Source of the DNA: a virus
DNA length: 33,934 bases
IMG/VR virus record: IMGVR_UViG_3300025312_000456
Location: 1-33,934 of that record
Reading direction: 5' to 3' (one strand)
Part shown: in pieces, positions 1-6,038 of the stretch
How positions within the stretch are numbered: position 1 is the stretch's first letter
Layout: each line of letters opens with the position of its first letter
Notes under the pieces: generated by a model
Database searches by the model: none
What the model was told of the DNA's origin: nothing
Seen by the model: only the letters and a program-made list of their open reading frames with translations
Position numbers and translations under genes: made by a program

Positions 1-148
1 CGGCAGGAATTACAAATACCGTAAAGAGTATTTTAATACACCACTCCAGCAATCCATCGCTGGGATCTATTTGGAATGATCCATCCCCTCTATAACTTTT
101 GATTTCTTTCTTATTCTGTCCCTTAGGTTCGGAAGATTTAGGTTTCAT
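1..148 (-). CDS. partial small membrane-anchored protein, C-terminus off the left edge
   Basis: An open frame starts at the ATG at 148 and runs leftward off the window with no stop, giving 49 visible residues. The first ~30 are polar and Lys/Ser-rich. The last ~12 visible residues (IKILFTVFVIPA) are strongly hydrophobic and look like the beginning of a membrane segment. The start overlaps the stop of the upstream gene as ATGA (145-148), the usual coupling in this leftward operon. I do not recognise the family. A phage holin or small membrane protein is possible, but the rest of the sequence would be needed to say. Confidence 0.55.
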   Translation of the reverse strand, partial: MKPKSSEPKGQNKKEIKSYRGDGSFQIDPSDGLLEWCIKILFTVFVIPA

Positions 149-483
149 ACTTCATCCTTCTCTTCTGGAATATCTATTGGAGCATACCATTTAAAATCCA
201 GCATTCTCCACCTTTCCATGTCCTCGTTGTTAAAAACTTTTTCTAATTTTTGTCGGTATTCAGTATCATTCTCATAAACACTTTTTTTGAAATAGTTAAA
301 AAATCTCATGGCCCCCAAAATCTGTTCTGGTGATATTTTTCCAAAGTAGGATTCTTCTACTATTTTATTCATAGCTTCTTCTACTGCTTCATGTGCAATA
401 ATTCTATCCATCCCCCTCGCCCACTCAAATAAAGCTCGGTATCTCTTTTCGAGAGCGGTACGACTAAGTTTTTTTATATTCAT
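145..483 (-). CDS. hypothetical phage protein, 112 aa, helical
   Basis: This 112-residue charged protein is predicted by eye to be mostly helical, with many Lys, Glu, Arg and aromatic residues and no Cys pairs, signal peptide or membrane segment. It is translationally coupled to the following partial gene by an ATGA overlap. A gap of about 40 bases separates it from the upstream gene at 523. I do not recognise the family. Its position among YopX-type accessory genes suggests an early, non-structural phage role, but no function can be assigned. Confidence 0.6.
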   Translation of the reverse strand: MNIKKLSRTALEKRYRALFEWARGMDRIIAHEAVEEAMNKIVEESYFGKISPEQILGAMRFFNYFKKSVYENDTEYRQKLEKVFNNEDMERWRMLDFKWYAPIDIPEEKDEV

Positions 484-522
484 ACTTCCCTCTCTCCCCC
501 TGGGTAGTGTTGGGGTTAGGTT

Positions 523-819
523 TCATAGTTGTGGTAGGGGACAAACTTCTTTACAAATTAAATCTCCGCCCTCTAATAGCCAGACTATTCGAAATGGAAC
601 TATGGTTATTTTACATAAATCCCAGCATTGCTCATCCATCCACCTTTTAATATCTGACTCTGCAAGATCCGATCCGCTAATAATTCCAGATATTTGACCA
701 ATCATGTTTTTGCTACTGGCGTGTCCAGACAATATATCAACCATTTCCTTTTGGCGTTTCTCATACCCATCCGCTCCATCATAAATATATTCAGTGGTAA
801 AGGTGGCTCTCATGCTCAT
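523..819 (-). CDS. hypothetical phage protein, 98 aa
   Basis: This 98-residue protein starts at the ATG at 819, whose bases overlap the preceding gene's TGA (816-819). That favours 819 over a second ATG at 813. The N-terminal half is polar. The C-terminal third is hydrophobic and Cys-containing (roughly residues 69-95, with the string VPFRIVWLLEGG), more like a buried beta core than a clean membrane helix. There is no family match by eye, and it is probably an early accessory gene like its neighbours. Confidence 0.6.
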   Translation of the reverse strand: MSMRATFTTEYIYDGADGYEKRQKEMVDILSGHASSKNMIGQISGIISGSDLAESDIKRWMDEQCWDLCKITIVPFRIVWLLEGGDLICKEVCPLPQL

Positions 820-1106
820 ACTTTTTTGGTTCCTTTTTCTTCTAAGATGGATAACTTTTGGAGGAGGTCGTCTATTTTGTCTCGCATAAACTGTCCGTCG
901 TTTTCGTCATTATCAATTAAGTGAGGATAGTGAATACCACACCATTTTTTTATGAATTTATCAAAAGCCTTGAGAACGTCGGTTTCGTATCTGACATCGA
1001 TTGAATGGTCTACTTTTGTCGCCGCCTCCACCGCCCGGTCTATTTCAGAGAGTAAAAACTTCTCAATTTGTTCTGCCCCATCCTGCTCGTCATAGAAATT
1101 AGTCAT
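816..1106 (-). CDS. hypothetical phage protein, 96 aa, acidic
   Basis: This 96-residue, acidic, probably all-helical protein has a C-terminal stretch that could form a short coiled coil (around residues 75-92, IDDLLQKLSILEEKG). A good Shine-Dalgarno (AAAGGAG) lies four bases before the ATG at 1106. The start lies eight bases inside the end of the upstream YopX gene, and the stop overlaps the next start. I do not recognise the family. Confidence 0.62.
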   Translation of the reverse strand: MTNFYDEQDGAEQIEKFLLSEIDRAVEAATKVDHSIDVRYETDVLKAFDKFIKKWCGIHYPHLIDNDENDGQFMRDKIDDLLQKLSILEEKGTKKV

Positions 1107-1584
1107 GGTCTCCTTTCAGGAGTTCGGGGTTTTCAAACATATTTCCGATTACTTCCGACTCCGCAGCGCCACTAAATGTTTCTTTTGCCCCCTCCATCAT
1201 CCATGACCCCTGGTCTTCCCACCAAGTTACCTTATAGTTTCGATATTCCTCAAATTCATTTTTTCCATAACTGTCGTAGTGGTACATGATTTTTACAATA
1301 TCTCCCTCATATATCTCTCTGCCGTTTTTATCTTTGAGGCCGGTGTATTGCATAATTTCGTAGTTAGTTACCATTTCTTCTTCACCCATCATTCCATGTC
1401 CTGCTAGATTTTCATAAGAATAGTCTTCTTTATCATCAATAGTTTTGATAAAGGAATATTTGTCATTAAGTGGAAAAGTTAGACAATTAACATCAAACAT
1501 TTTATTACGGATTTTATCCCAAGCCCTAAACTTTATTTCCCTTGGTAATACTGATGGTGATTTAGTCATAGGTAGGGTGGTCAT
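1099..1584 (-). CDS. YopX-family phage protein
   Basis: This 161-residue protein matches the YopX family, first named from Bacillus phage SPbeta and widespread in phages. The family signatures are in order: REIKFRAWDK near residues 15-24, the core MQYTGLKDKNGREIYEGDIV at about 78-97, and a C-terminal EVIGNMFENPELL at about 143-155. The typical family length is 120-170 residues, so it looks complete. Its biochemical role is unknown; members sit in early, replication-proximal phage operons. It begins MTTLPMTK, resembling the repeated MTTL-TIKAEA leader seen at 3300-3544. The stop overlaps the start of 816-1106, and the start overlaps the upstream stop as ATGA. Confidence 0.88.
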   Translation of the reverse strand: MTTLPMTKSPSVLPREIKFRAWDKIRNKMFDVNCLTFPLNDKYSFIKTIDDKEDYSYENLAGHGMMGEEEMVTNYEIMQYTGLKDKNGREIYEGDIVKIMYHYDSYGKNEFEEYRNYKVTWWEDQGSWMMEGAKETFSGAAESEVIGNMFENPELLKGDHD

Positions 1585-1862
1585 GGTTTCTCTTCTTGGT
1601 CGTTAATCCGGGGCCAGTGCCAACACTCGTCAAACCAACCCACCTTTGCCGTTTTAACAATTTCTCTCAAATCTTTTTCCGAGAACATCCTAGCCCTAAC
1701 TCCCAGCTTATTCGGTTTTCCTTCTAAGGGGCTAGTTAAAAACGACTTACCATGCTTTCCACACTTTTTGTTTTCATACTTCAGGATGAAGTTGGGTAGG
1801 GTGTGTGGTAGCCCCGCTTCTTTCAGCGCAATCATCAAATATCGTTTAGTTTTGTTTCTCAT
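1581..1862 (-). CDS. hypothetical phage protein, 93 aa
   Basis: I start this gene at the ATG at 1862, which overlaps the upstream gene's TGA as ATGA, instead of 72 bases further upstream, where it would run far into that gene. The 93-residue protein is basic and begins with a helical stretch (about residues 7-25) followed by a Tyr/Lys-rich segment. This pattern can belong to a small helix-turn-helix protein, but no convincing DNA-binding motif is visible. It has two isolated Cys residues and a Trp-rich tail. I do not recognise the family. Confidence 0.6.
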   Translation of the reverse strand: MRNKTKRYLMIALKEAGLPHTLPNFILKYENKKCGKHGKSFLTSPLEGKPNKLGVRARMFSEKDLREIVKTAKVGWFDECWHWPRINDQEEKP

Positions 1863-2161
1863 GTAAAATTCCAATATTTTTCTGTAAAGTCCAATTCTCC
1901 AGCAGATAGCCAGATTTTTAGTGCGTTTAGACACTCCTTTTTGGTTCCCGTCACCTCCTCAATGATATCTTCGATACGATTCTTGTTCGTCATTGCCTGA
2001 CCACACACCACTCTTATCTTTAATTTTGCCGCCGAGCTGGCCTCGATCCGACGGAAAAAAGTCCGGGGAATCCTCATGTTGGCGTGTAGTACCACTTTGC
2101 CATCTTTCCACCCCTTGGCGAACAGCCCCAACCTCACTTTCCGTCTGTTTATTCTTTTCAT
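1859..2161 (-). CDS. hypothetical phage protein, 100 aa, basic
   Basis: This 100-residue protein has a very basic N-terminal 55 residues, likely nucleic-acid contacting, and a more acidic helical C-terminal half containing NRIEDIIEEVTG at about residues 60-71. ATGA overlaps couple it to the genes on both sides. I preferred it to a competing frame at 1959-2291, which is less consistent with the overlap pattern and has shadow-like composition. I do not recognise the family. Confidence 0.55.
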   Translation of the reverse strand: MKRINRRKVRLGLFAKGWKDGKVVLHANMRIPRTFFRRIEASSAAKLKIRVVCGQAMTNKNRIEDIIEEVTGTKKECLNALKIWLSAGELDFTEKYWNFT

Positions 2162-2343
2162 TTTTGTGGTTCAAATATCCTTTGTAACGCTTGCATGGCC
2201 GTTTCAGATAGCCGGGCGTTTTTCCCGGCTTCATACCCCTCAATGAAGCCCATTTGCTGACCAGCCGTAAATACCCGCATAAGTTGTTCATACGAGTATC
2301 TAGGCGGAAACAATGTTTGCCAATATAGCCTAATTCTTTTCAT
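2158..2343 (-). CDS. small hypothetical phage protein, 61 aa
   Basis: I start this gene at the ATG at 2343 because a purine-rich GGGGGA lies five bases upstream of it. Another in-frame ATG at 2364 would lengthen the overlap with the gene before it. The 61-residue product is basic and aromatic at its N-terminus, with an amphipathic helical remainder (EGYEAGKNARLSETAMQALQ at about residues 34-53). It overlaps both neighbours by a few bases. The function is unknown. Confidence 0.58.
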   Translation of the reverse strand: MKRIRLYWQTLFPPRYSYEQLMRVFTAGQQMGFIEGYEAGKNARLSETAMQALQRIFEPQK

Positions 2344-2812
2344 TGAGTCCCCCGGCAACTTCATCTGCTAACTTAGCCGACCCCTTTCTTTTTGCTGAAG
2401 GCAGGTATTCGGTAATCCGGCTCCGGGTATCACCTTTCTCGTTTGTCTTGTTCTTAATGACAAGCATGATGGGTTGACCAATTAGTTCGTTCAAATCTTC
2501 TCCGCTGGGTCTTTCATCTGTTACCGCTAGTCCCACGGCTTTGCAGATTGTATAGAGAGACGAAGCTGGATATTTTCCTTCTGGGCTCCATGAGTTACTG
2601 ACCGTCTGTAGTATGAATTTGTCTGGGGCGATATCAAATCTAAATTCGATCTCATCTCGTACAACAGGTTGCCCAGTCTTTTTGTCGTTAAACGGTAGTG
2701 TTCGTTCTCCTTTGTAGGTGAGGTCTCCGACGGTGGCTTCATATACCCCCTCGTCATAGACCTCAAACATTGTGGTATTGGTTTTGATGGAGAAATCTGC
2801 TGGTAGTGGCAT
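2330..2812 (-). CDS. OB-fold, single-strand DNA-binding-like phage protein (DUF669-type)
   Basis: This 160-residue protein has the layout of small phage ssDNA-binding or annealing-helper proteins. A beta-rich opening (EGVYEATVGDLTYKGER, residues 21-37) is followed by an EIEFRFDI strand, an SLYTICKAVG helix, a pattern of the type 'LIGQPIMLVIKNK' (about residues 110-122) and a final RITEYLPSA strand. It ends in a polar tail with basic and acidic residues. By analogy it would coat single-stranded DNA during phage replication or recombination; that is family-level inference. The N-terminus MPLPADFSIKT closely resembles that of the zinc-ribbon gene at 3057-3254. A promoter at 3051-3079 probably drives it with 2826-3038. 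Confidence 0.55.
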   Translation of the reverse strand: MPLPADFSIKTNTTMFEVYDEGVYEATVGDLTYKGERTLPFNDKKTGQPVVRDEIEFRFDIAPDKFILQTVSNSWSPEGKYPASSLYTICKAVGLAVTDERPSGEDLNELIGQPIMLVIKNKTNEKGDTRSRITEYLPSAKRKGSAKLADEVAGGLNEKN

Positions 2813-2825
2813 AAAGTTGTCTCAC

Positions 2826-3038
2826 CTACTTTCCTTTTAGCCAGGCTGGTGCGTCTGCATCTAACCCGGCTTCCACCTGGCGTTTAATTTCTTCCCACGC
2901 CCGCCCAAAGACCTTGGCTGGGTCTTCTCCCTCATCTACGGAAACAGTCATTGAACAGGAGGACTCCTGGTTGGAATACTGAATACCGGGGACTGGGATC
3001 TTGATGGTTTTAGAAACAGTTATTTCCTGCACTTTCAT
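2826..3038 (-). CDS. small conserved-type phage protein, 70 aa
   Basis: This 70-residue protein has an N-terminal beta half (KVQEITVSKTIKIPVPG) and a C-terminal amphipathic helix (DEGEDPAKVFGRAWEEIKRQ, residues 35-54). Small phage proteins with a 'two beta strands, then EGEDP...LWEEVKREV helix' plan are common next to SSB and recombination genes, but their function is unknown. It is the first gene after a sigma70-type promoter. The promoter's -10 ends 12 bases before this ATG, so the transcript leader would be only a few bases long. Confidence 0.6.
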   Translation of the reverse strand: MKVQEITVSKTIKIPVPGIQYSNQESSCSMTVSVDEGEDPAKVFGRAWEEIKRQVEAGLDADAPAWLKGK

Positions 3039-3050
3039 ACTTATGACTCA

Positions 3051-3079
3051 ATAGTATCATAATCCATGTGTGTTGTCAA
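3051..3079 (-). promoter_or_regulatory. sigma70-type promoter, leftward
   Basis: On the minus strand a perfect -35 TTGACA (3079-3074) is followed by a 17-base spacer and the -10 TACTAT (3056-3051), with a TG one base before it (extended -10). It would drive 2826-3038 and the genes beyond. The -35 lies inside the 3' end of the preceding zinc-ribbon gene. Confidence 0.65.
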
Positions 3080-3254
3080 GATCGAGACCATATCTTTTAA
3101 GTGTTTCCATAACCCAGAACCAATTAGCAATTTTTCTCTTATTTTTGCAATGTTCACAAAACAAAAGGCGTTTATTTTCCTGTTCAACTCCGCAAGTCCG
3201 GCATCTGCCTGGGCCAAACCAGGTTTTGACTGAGAAATTACTAGGGAGAGGCAT
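3057..3254 (-). CDS. small zinc-ribbon protein, 65 aa
   Basis: Using the ATG at 3254, the 65-residue protein contains two Cys pairs (CRTC at about residues 18-21 and CEHC at about 33-36), a classic four-Cys zinc ribbon, followed by a basic helix. A TTG at 3299 would add 15 residues and directly abuts the stop of the mini-ORF at 3300-3353. I prefer 3254 because the resulting start MPLPSNFSVKT matches the N-terminus of the SSB-like protein at 2330-2812 (MPLPADFSIKT). Its likely role is nucleic-acid or protein binding; no family is recognised. Confidence 0.55.
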   Translation of the reverse strand: MPLPSNFSVKTWFGPGRCRTCGVEQENKRLLFCEHCKNKRKIANWFWVMETLKRYGLDLDNTHGL

Positions 3255-3299
3255 TTTTTTTCTTGTAATAATAAGCCAGATGTATTTTATTCTGAACAA

Positions 3300-3353
3300 T
3301 TACTCCACAAATCTTTCACGAGCTTCGGCTTTAATGGTGGGGAGGGTTGTCAT
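3300..3353 (-). CDS. 17-residue mini-ORF with duplicated leader
   Basis: An ATG at 3353 overlapping the upstream stop (ATGA, 3350-3353) opens a 17-codon frame encoding MTTLPTIKAEARERFVE. The first ten residues repeat the start of the next upstream protein (MTTLSTIKAE at 3544), and the DNA forms a 32-base near-repeat. It may be a decayed duplicate, a translational-coupling peptide, or simply the remnant of a gene whose body was lost. Confidence 0.35.
   Translation of the reverse strand: MTTLPTIKAEARERFVE
3322..3353 (-). repeat. imperfect 32-bp direct repeat, copy 1
   Basis: This 32-base segment matches 3513-3544 at 29 of 32 positions. In both copies it ends in the start codon of a leftward reading frame, so it encodes the MTTL-TIKAEA leader twice. 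Confidence 0.7.
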
Positions 3354-3544
3354 AACTCTACGACCTCCAAACACCTTACACATTTAACCCTGTGAACTCC
3401 CCACTCACCAGTAAAGGTGCCATTGGGTTTTATGTTCTGCCACCCCTCAAAGGGAACCCAGTAGTGACTACACTCTTCATCCAGGGCTTCGTTGTCTTTC
3501 CGATTCTTCACCGCTTCGGCTTTAATAGTGGAGAGGGTAGTCAT
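3350..3544 (-). CDS. small Cys/His protein, 64 aa, putative zinc-binding
   Basis: This 64-residue protein carries a Cys/His pair in the middle (ECSHYW, about residues 24-29) and CVRC at about residues 55-58, a plausible zinc site. The central segment is Trp/Gly-rich (PFEGWQNIKPNGTFTGEWG, residues 31-49), like small 'C-x-H ... CxxC' phage proteins. It starts with the MTTLSTIKAEA leader that recurs at 3353. ATGA overlaps couple it to both neighbours. Confidence 0.6.
   Translation of the reverse strand: MTTLSTIKAEAVKNRKDNEALDEECSHYWVPFEGWQNIKPNGTFTGEWGVHRVKCVRCLEVVEL
3513..3544 (-). repeat. imperfect 32-bp direct repeat, copy 2
   Basis: This is the second copy of the repeat at 3322-3353, at the 5' end of the gene 3350-3544. 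The two copies lie 191 bases apart, about one gene length, which suggests a local gene duplication followed by loss of one copy. Confidence 0.7.
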
Positions 3545-3969
3545 TTTTTTCCTTTCAGAATGTGGAGGATGTCATCAAGAGCTTGATTGTAACCAGGAGC
3601 TTGATTAACAATATCTCCATCTCCGAAACTTCTAGGAGTGTTTAATCTGCGTAGCTTCATCTTCTCCGCTTCCCCAATAATCTTCTCCCTTTCAGCCTTC
3701 TGGCCCTCCTGATAGAGTTTACGACCAGAGTTTACTACCCTGTTTTGTTCTTCTTGCCATTCTATTTTAGAGTCGGCCAAGAGTTGACGAATGAGAGAGT
3801 ATGTCCCCATATATGCAATGCTAAAATCATCGCTCTCCCTTTCCTTCAACTCTAAAGTATTAAAAATATCTTGAAGTTCTGCTTCCCAGTTCTTTTTGGC
3901 TTTGGATTTCATTACCCTCTCCCACCCCCCCACCCCCCTCTCGTCTTTTGATGGTAGTTTTTTATTCAT
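3541..3969 (-). CDS. hypothetical phage protein, 142 aa, coiled-coil-like
   Basis: This 142-residue protein is highly charged and predicted helical, with heptad-like stretches (about residues 60-105, rich in Glu, Lys, Gln). There are no Cys pairs and no membrane segment. The start at 3969 lies eight bases inside the preceding gene. A second ATG at 3912 is possible. The region between the two starts contains an unusual G-rich tract that encodes GVGGWERV. I do not recognise the family. Confidence 0.55.
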   Translation of the reverse strand: MNKKLPSKDERGVGGWERVMKSKAKKNWEAELQDIFNTLELKERESDDFSIAYMGTYSLIRQLLADSKIEWQEEQNRVVNSGRKLYQEGQKAEREKIIGEAEKMKLRRLNTPRSFGDGDIVNQAPGYNQALDDILHILKGKK

Positions 3970-4147
3970 TTCTTGATTCGCCCCCCCTTTCTTTCTTCTC
4001 CCTTCGTATCTGTAAATAGAAAACAGGTAAGCAGGCTATAAATAAAATTACCCAGAGACTTAATTTAAGTATGGTCATTATAATTTGGATTATTTCTTCC
4101 ATAACATCAAGCATGGCGTCAATAAAGTTATAGATAGATTCAATCAT
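3962..4147 (-). CDS. small single-pass membrane protein, 61 aa
   Basis: This 61-residue protein has a long hydrophobic helix at about residues 18-46 (core IIMTILKLSLWVILFIACLP) followed by a strongly basic and acidic tail (QIRREKKERGGESRNE). The predicted topology is N-out/C-in by the positive-inside rule. Holins and spanin-like proteins can look like this, but no lysis enzyme sits beside it; the only lytic enzyme in view is at 12643. It is best left as an unknown membrane protein. Confidence 0.55.
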   Translation of the reverse strand: MIESIYNFIDAMLDVMEEIIQIIMTILKLSLWVILFIACLPVFYLQIRREKKERGGESRNE

Positions 4148-4266
4148 TTAATTCCGCTGTCTATATATCTATCTCTAATGGTCTCCAATTTTAGATACAA
4201 TTCTTTTAAGTCGGGCTGTGTAAATTTTTGTGGCTTCTCATATTTTCGGTGAAGCCGGTTGTACAT
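4144..4266 (-). CDS. small basic protein, 40 aa
   Basis: The frame is open to 4425, but the upstream part lies over the zinc-finger gene. I place the start at the ATG at 4266 because a Shine-Dalgarno GGAG sits five bases before it. A GTG at 4302 is an alternative. The 40-residue product is basic with an amphipathic C-terminal helix (PDLKELYLKLETIRDRYIDS). ATGA overlap couples it to the membrane-protein gene. The family is unknown. Confidence 0.5.
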   Translation of the reverse strand: MYNRLHRKYEKPQKFTQPDLKELYLKLETIRDRYIDSGIK

Positions 4267-4294
4267 CGCCACTCCGTAATTTTTTCTATACCAT

Positions 4295-4681
4295 TTAATC
4301 ACAACGGTGGCAAACGTAATTAAATTGTGAACGATTGAAATCAAAATTCTGTGAAGTCTGTTCGATGTCTCTTCTTTTGTGGCAAGTCGGACACAAAGCA
4401 CCAACCATGTCATCCGCCACGTCACTGGGCAGGTATTCTTCCGGAATTAAATAGGCGCATTTTTTGCAGTACAAAACCGGGCGACCATGGTAATCATCCG
4501 CATCCTCGCTCGTGAGAATTATATAGCCCACGGAAATCTTGCCGCAGTTATAACACGTTCCGACTCTCCATACGTTTCCGGCTTTCTCGTTCAGGTCGTT
4601 AATCAGTTCAGAAAAAGTAGCAAGCTGTGTTGTGGCTACTTTTAATTTGTTCTCCAGTGAGTCTTTTTGTTCCCGCTTCAT
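4295..4681 (-). CDS. multi-zinc-ribbon phage protein, 128 aa
   Basis: This protein has four CxxC pairs: CYNC, CKKC, CPTC and CHRC, the last at the C-terminus. Together they make two zinc ribbons behind an N-terminal helical segment of ~40 residues. I place the start at 4681 and not at the upstream ATG at 4708, because the promoter's -10 (4712-4707) overlaps that upstream ATG, so the transcript would begin downstream of it. Such double-ribbon proteins usually bind DNA, RNA or other proteins. I do not recognise a specific family. Confidence 0.62.
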   Translation of the reverse strand: MKREQKDSLENKLKVATTQLATFSELINDLNEKAGNVWRVGTCYNCGKISVGYIILTSEDADDYHGRPVLYCKKCAYLIPEEYLPSDVADDMVGALCPTCHKRRDIEQTSQNFDFNRSQFNYVCHRCD

Positions 4682-4706
4682 ATTGCTACTGCGATCCTCA
4701 ATTGTC

Positions 4707-4735
4707 ATTCTACTATTGAGTTGTTAGTAAGTCAA
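4707..4735 (-). promoter_or_regulatory. sigma70-type promoter, leftward
   Basis: On the minus strand, -35 TTGACT (4735-4730) is followed by a 17-base spacer and -10 TAGAAT (4712-4707), each 5 of 6 to consensus. It lies in the short gap after the gene at 4740-5048 and would start transcription of the zinc-ribbon gene and the operon to its left. Confidence 0.65.
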
Positions 4736-4739
4736 GCCC

Positions 4740-5048
4740 CTATTTCAGATTCAACAGACAGTTGGTGCAGATCAAAAACAAATCCCCATTGTGATTGTTT
4801 CCGCACCGCTGGCAATATCGGTGCCTCTCTTCCACCCGGATTGTATCATTGTCCCAATACCTCCACAAAAATCCCCTGATTAGTGATCTTTTCTGTATGG
4901 CTTGAAACAAGGTAGACGGGTGCAACCCCAATTCTTTCAGTGCCAAGTCCATCAGGGGATATATTTTAGCTTCACTCAAATCTGGTTTGTATGCAATTAT
5001 GGCCCTAGTTCTTCCGTTTAAGCGTGATGTATCCCGAAATAATGCCAT
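4740..5048 (-). CDS. zinc-ribbon protein with NUMOD-like segment, 102 aa
   Basis: This 102-residue protein has a helical segment followed by LHPSTLFQAIQKRSLIRGF (about residues 42-60) and WRYWD. The stretch recalls the NUMOD-type DNA-binding repeats attached to HNH homing endonucleases, but no nuclease is present. The C-terminus carries a four-Cys ribbon (CQRC ... CTNC, about residues 79-97). It overlaps the upstream gene by 44 bases, long for this operon, so a later start is possible. Its likely role is DNA binding; low certainty. Confidence 0.52.
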   Translation of the reverse strand: MALFRDTSRLNGRTRAIIAYKPDLSEAKIYPLMDLALKELGLHPSTLFQAIQKRSLIRGFLWRYWDNDTIRVEERHRYCQRCGNNHNGDLFLICTNCLLNLK

Positions 5049-5508
5049 AATGTCTCGTCGGAATCTCGCTCAACTCCTCCACCATTTTACCATCACGCAT
5101 TGAGCCATAGAAAATACAGCCAAACTTAGACCGGATCACCTCTAATCTCTTGGCCTCACGCCGTTTTATTTTCTCAACTGAAGTGAGAATGGCTCCGATT
5201 AATTTAGGTAATTGCATCCGGGCTTTGCTTGAAGTTTCGGTCAATTCCGCCATCAATTCATTCTCACTCATGCCCAAATCACTGGCCAGCTCATCACTTG
5301 AAACCCCAAACACGGACACTGGGATATGCTCACGGTATAATTCATTAGTAACCCGATTCTTATTTTCTCCTTGAATCCTTAAAAAACTTCTAAACTTAGA
5401 TTTTAATATTTCACTGGGGTCGCTCTTGCGTTGCTCTTCCATATCACGCCGAACTTCCGCCAATTCGGCTAATTCTTCCCGGGTATATGATTCATTCAAT
5501 TCGTTCAC
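5005..5508 (-). CDS. hypothetical phage protein, 167 aa, helical
   Basis: This 167-residue soluble protein is dominated by charged helices. Residues ~68-92 (FGVSSDELASDLGMSENELM) look like a helix-turn-helix or similar three-helix DNA-contacting unit, and a basic patch KIKRREAKRLEVIRSKFG follows at ~112-129. The start codon at 5508 lies eight bases downstream of a strong inverted repeat (5516-5574) and has no obvious Shine-Dalgarno, so its translation may depend on that structure. I do not recognise the family. Confidence 0.55.
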   Translation of the reverse strand: MNELNESYTREELAELAEVRRDMEEQRKSDPSEILKSKFRSFLRIQGENKNRVTNELYREHIPVSVFGVSSDELASDLGMSENELMAELTETSSKARMQLPKLIGAILTSVEKIKRREAKRLEVIRSKFGCIFYGSMRDGKMVEELSEIPTRHYGIISGYITLKRKN

Positions 5509-5515
5509 GACTTGT

Positions 5516-5689
5516 GCATCGGCTCTAAAAAGAAGAACATGGCAGATTCATTGCCAGTCACATAAAGCCGATGCGATAAATTGTGAAAGTAGGGTTTCAC
5601 TGCCCTAACCTTGCGGCTATTAGCCTGGTTGGTTTAGGTAAGTAAGACCTCATGTCGGAGGTGGGAGGCTTGCACCCACCACCGCCGAC
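5516..5689. other. gene-free, hairpin-rich segment (candidate structured RNA or leader)
   Basis: No convincing gene lies here, but nested inverted repeats follow one another. H1 is a perfect 9-bp stem, 5516-5524 with 5566-5574, enclosing a 5-bp stem (5540-5544/5552-5556). H2 is a perfect 6-bp stem (5583-5588/5595-5600). H3 is 5604-5610 with 5631-5638, enclosing 5615-5618/5622-5625. H4 is 5654-5658 with 5685-5689, enclosing a perfect 6-bp GC-rich stem (5660-5665/5675-5680). On the minus strand H4 starts eight bases after the stop of 5697-6038, and H1 ends just before the start of 5005-5508. No U-tract follows any stem, so a simple terminator is unlikely. Strand is uncertain. Confidence 0.5.
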
Positions 5690-5696
5690 TCAAGCC

Positions 5697-6038
5697 TCAA
5701 TAGATACACACCGCCCTGGTGTAGTTGTTTTCTGGAATGGGTTGCTTGTCCAGATAAATACACGCCCCCCGTGGATCTGTTTGCAAGTAGACGTATAAGC
5801 CATTGTGGCCAGCAAACATATAAACCAGGCTCTCCGCATGCTTGACGTGTCCGGCGTTTCTCCTCTCAGACTTTTCATCCCAATTTCCATTAGCATCCTG
5901 GAATCCATTGCAATCGTTAGTATATAAACGATTTAGAATGGTACCGATGCGCTTTATATAAGCCCATTGGCCGGTGCTTATACTCAATTTCTCGCATCCG
6001 TTTATTTTTCGTTCATTATCCCAATAGATTTTATTCAT
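5697..6038 (-). CDS. conserved-type phage protein of unknown function, 113 aa
   Basis: This 113-residue protein has a polar N-terminal half and a C-terminal module with the string GLYVYLQTDPRGACIYLDKQ (residues 80-99) followed by NNYTRAVCIY. The 'Y-Q-x-D-P-R-G-x-x-x-Y ... NY-x-x-x' pattern is familiar from small hypothetical proteins of many phages; no function is established. It abuts the gene at 6039 and is followed by the hairpin-rich gap. Confidence 0.62.
   Translation of the reverse strand: MNKIYWDNERKINGCEKLSISTGQWAYIKRIGTILNRLYTNDCNGFQDANGNWDEKSERRNAGHVKHAESLVYMFAGHNGLYVYLQTDPRGACIYLDKQPIPENNYTRAVCIY

Noticed and set aside
1959-2291. 110-codon leftward frame
   Set aside because: It competes with 1859-2161 and 2158-2343, which keep the ATGA overlap pattern of the operon. 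Its sequence looks like a basic shadow frame.
5583-5689. tRNA gene in the hairpin cluster
   Set aside because: No acceptor stem with proper 7-bp pairing, no TTC-containing T-arm and no anticodon arm of the right size could be assembled on either strand.
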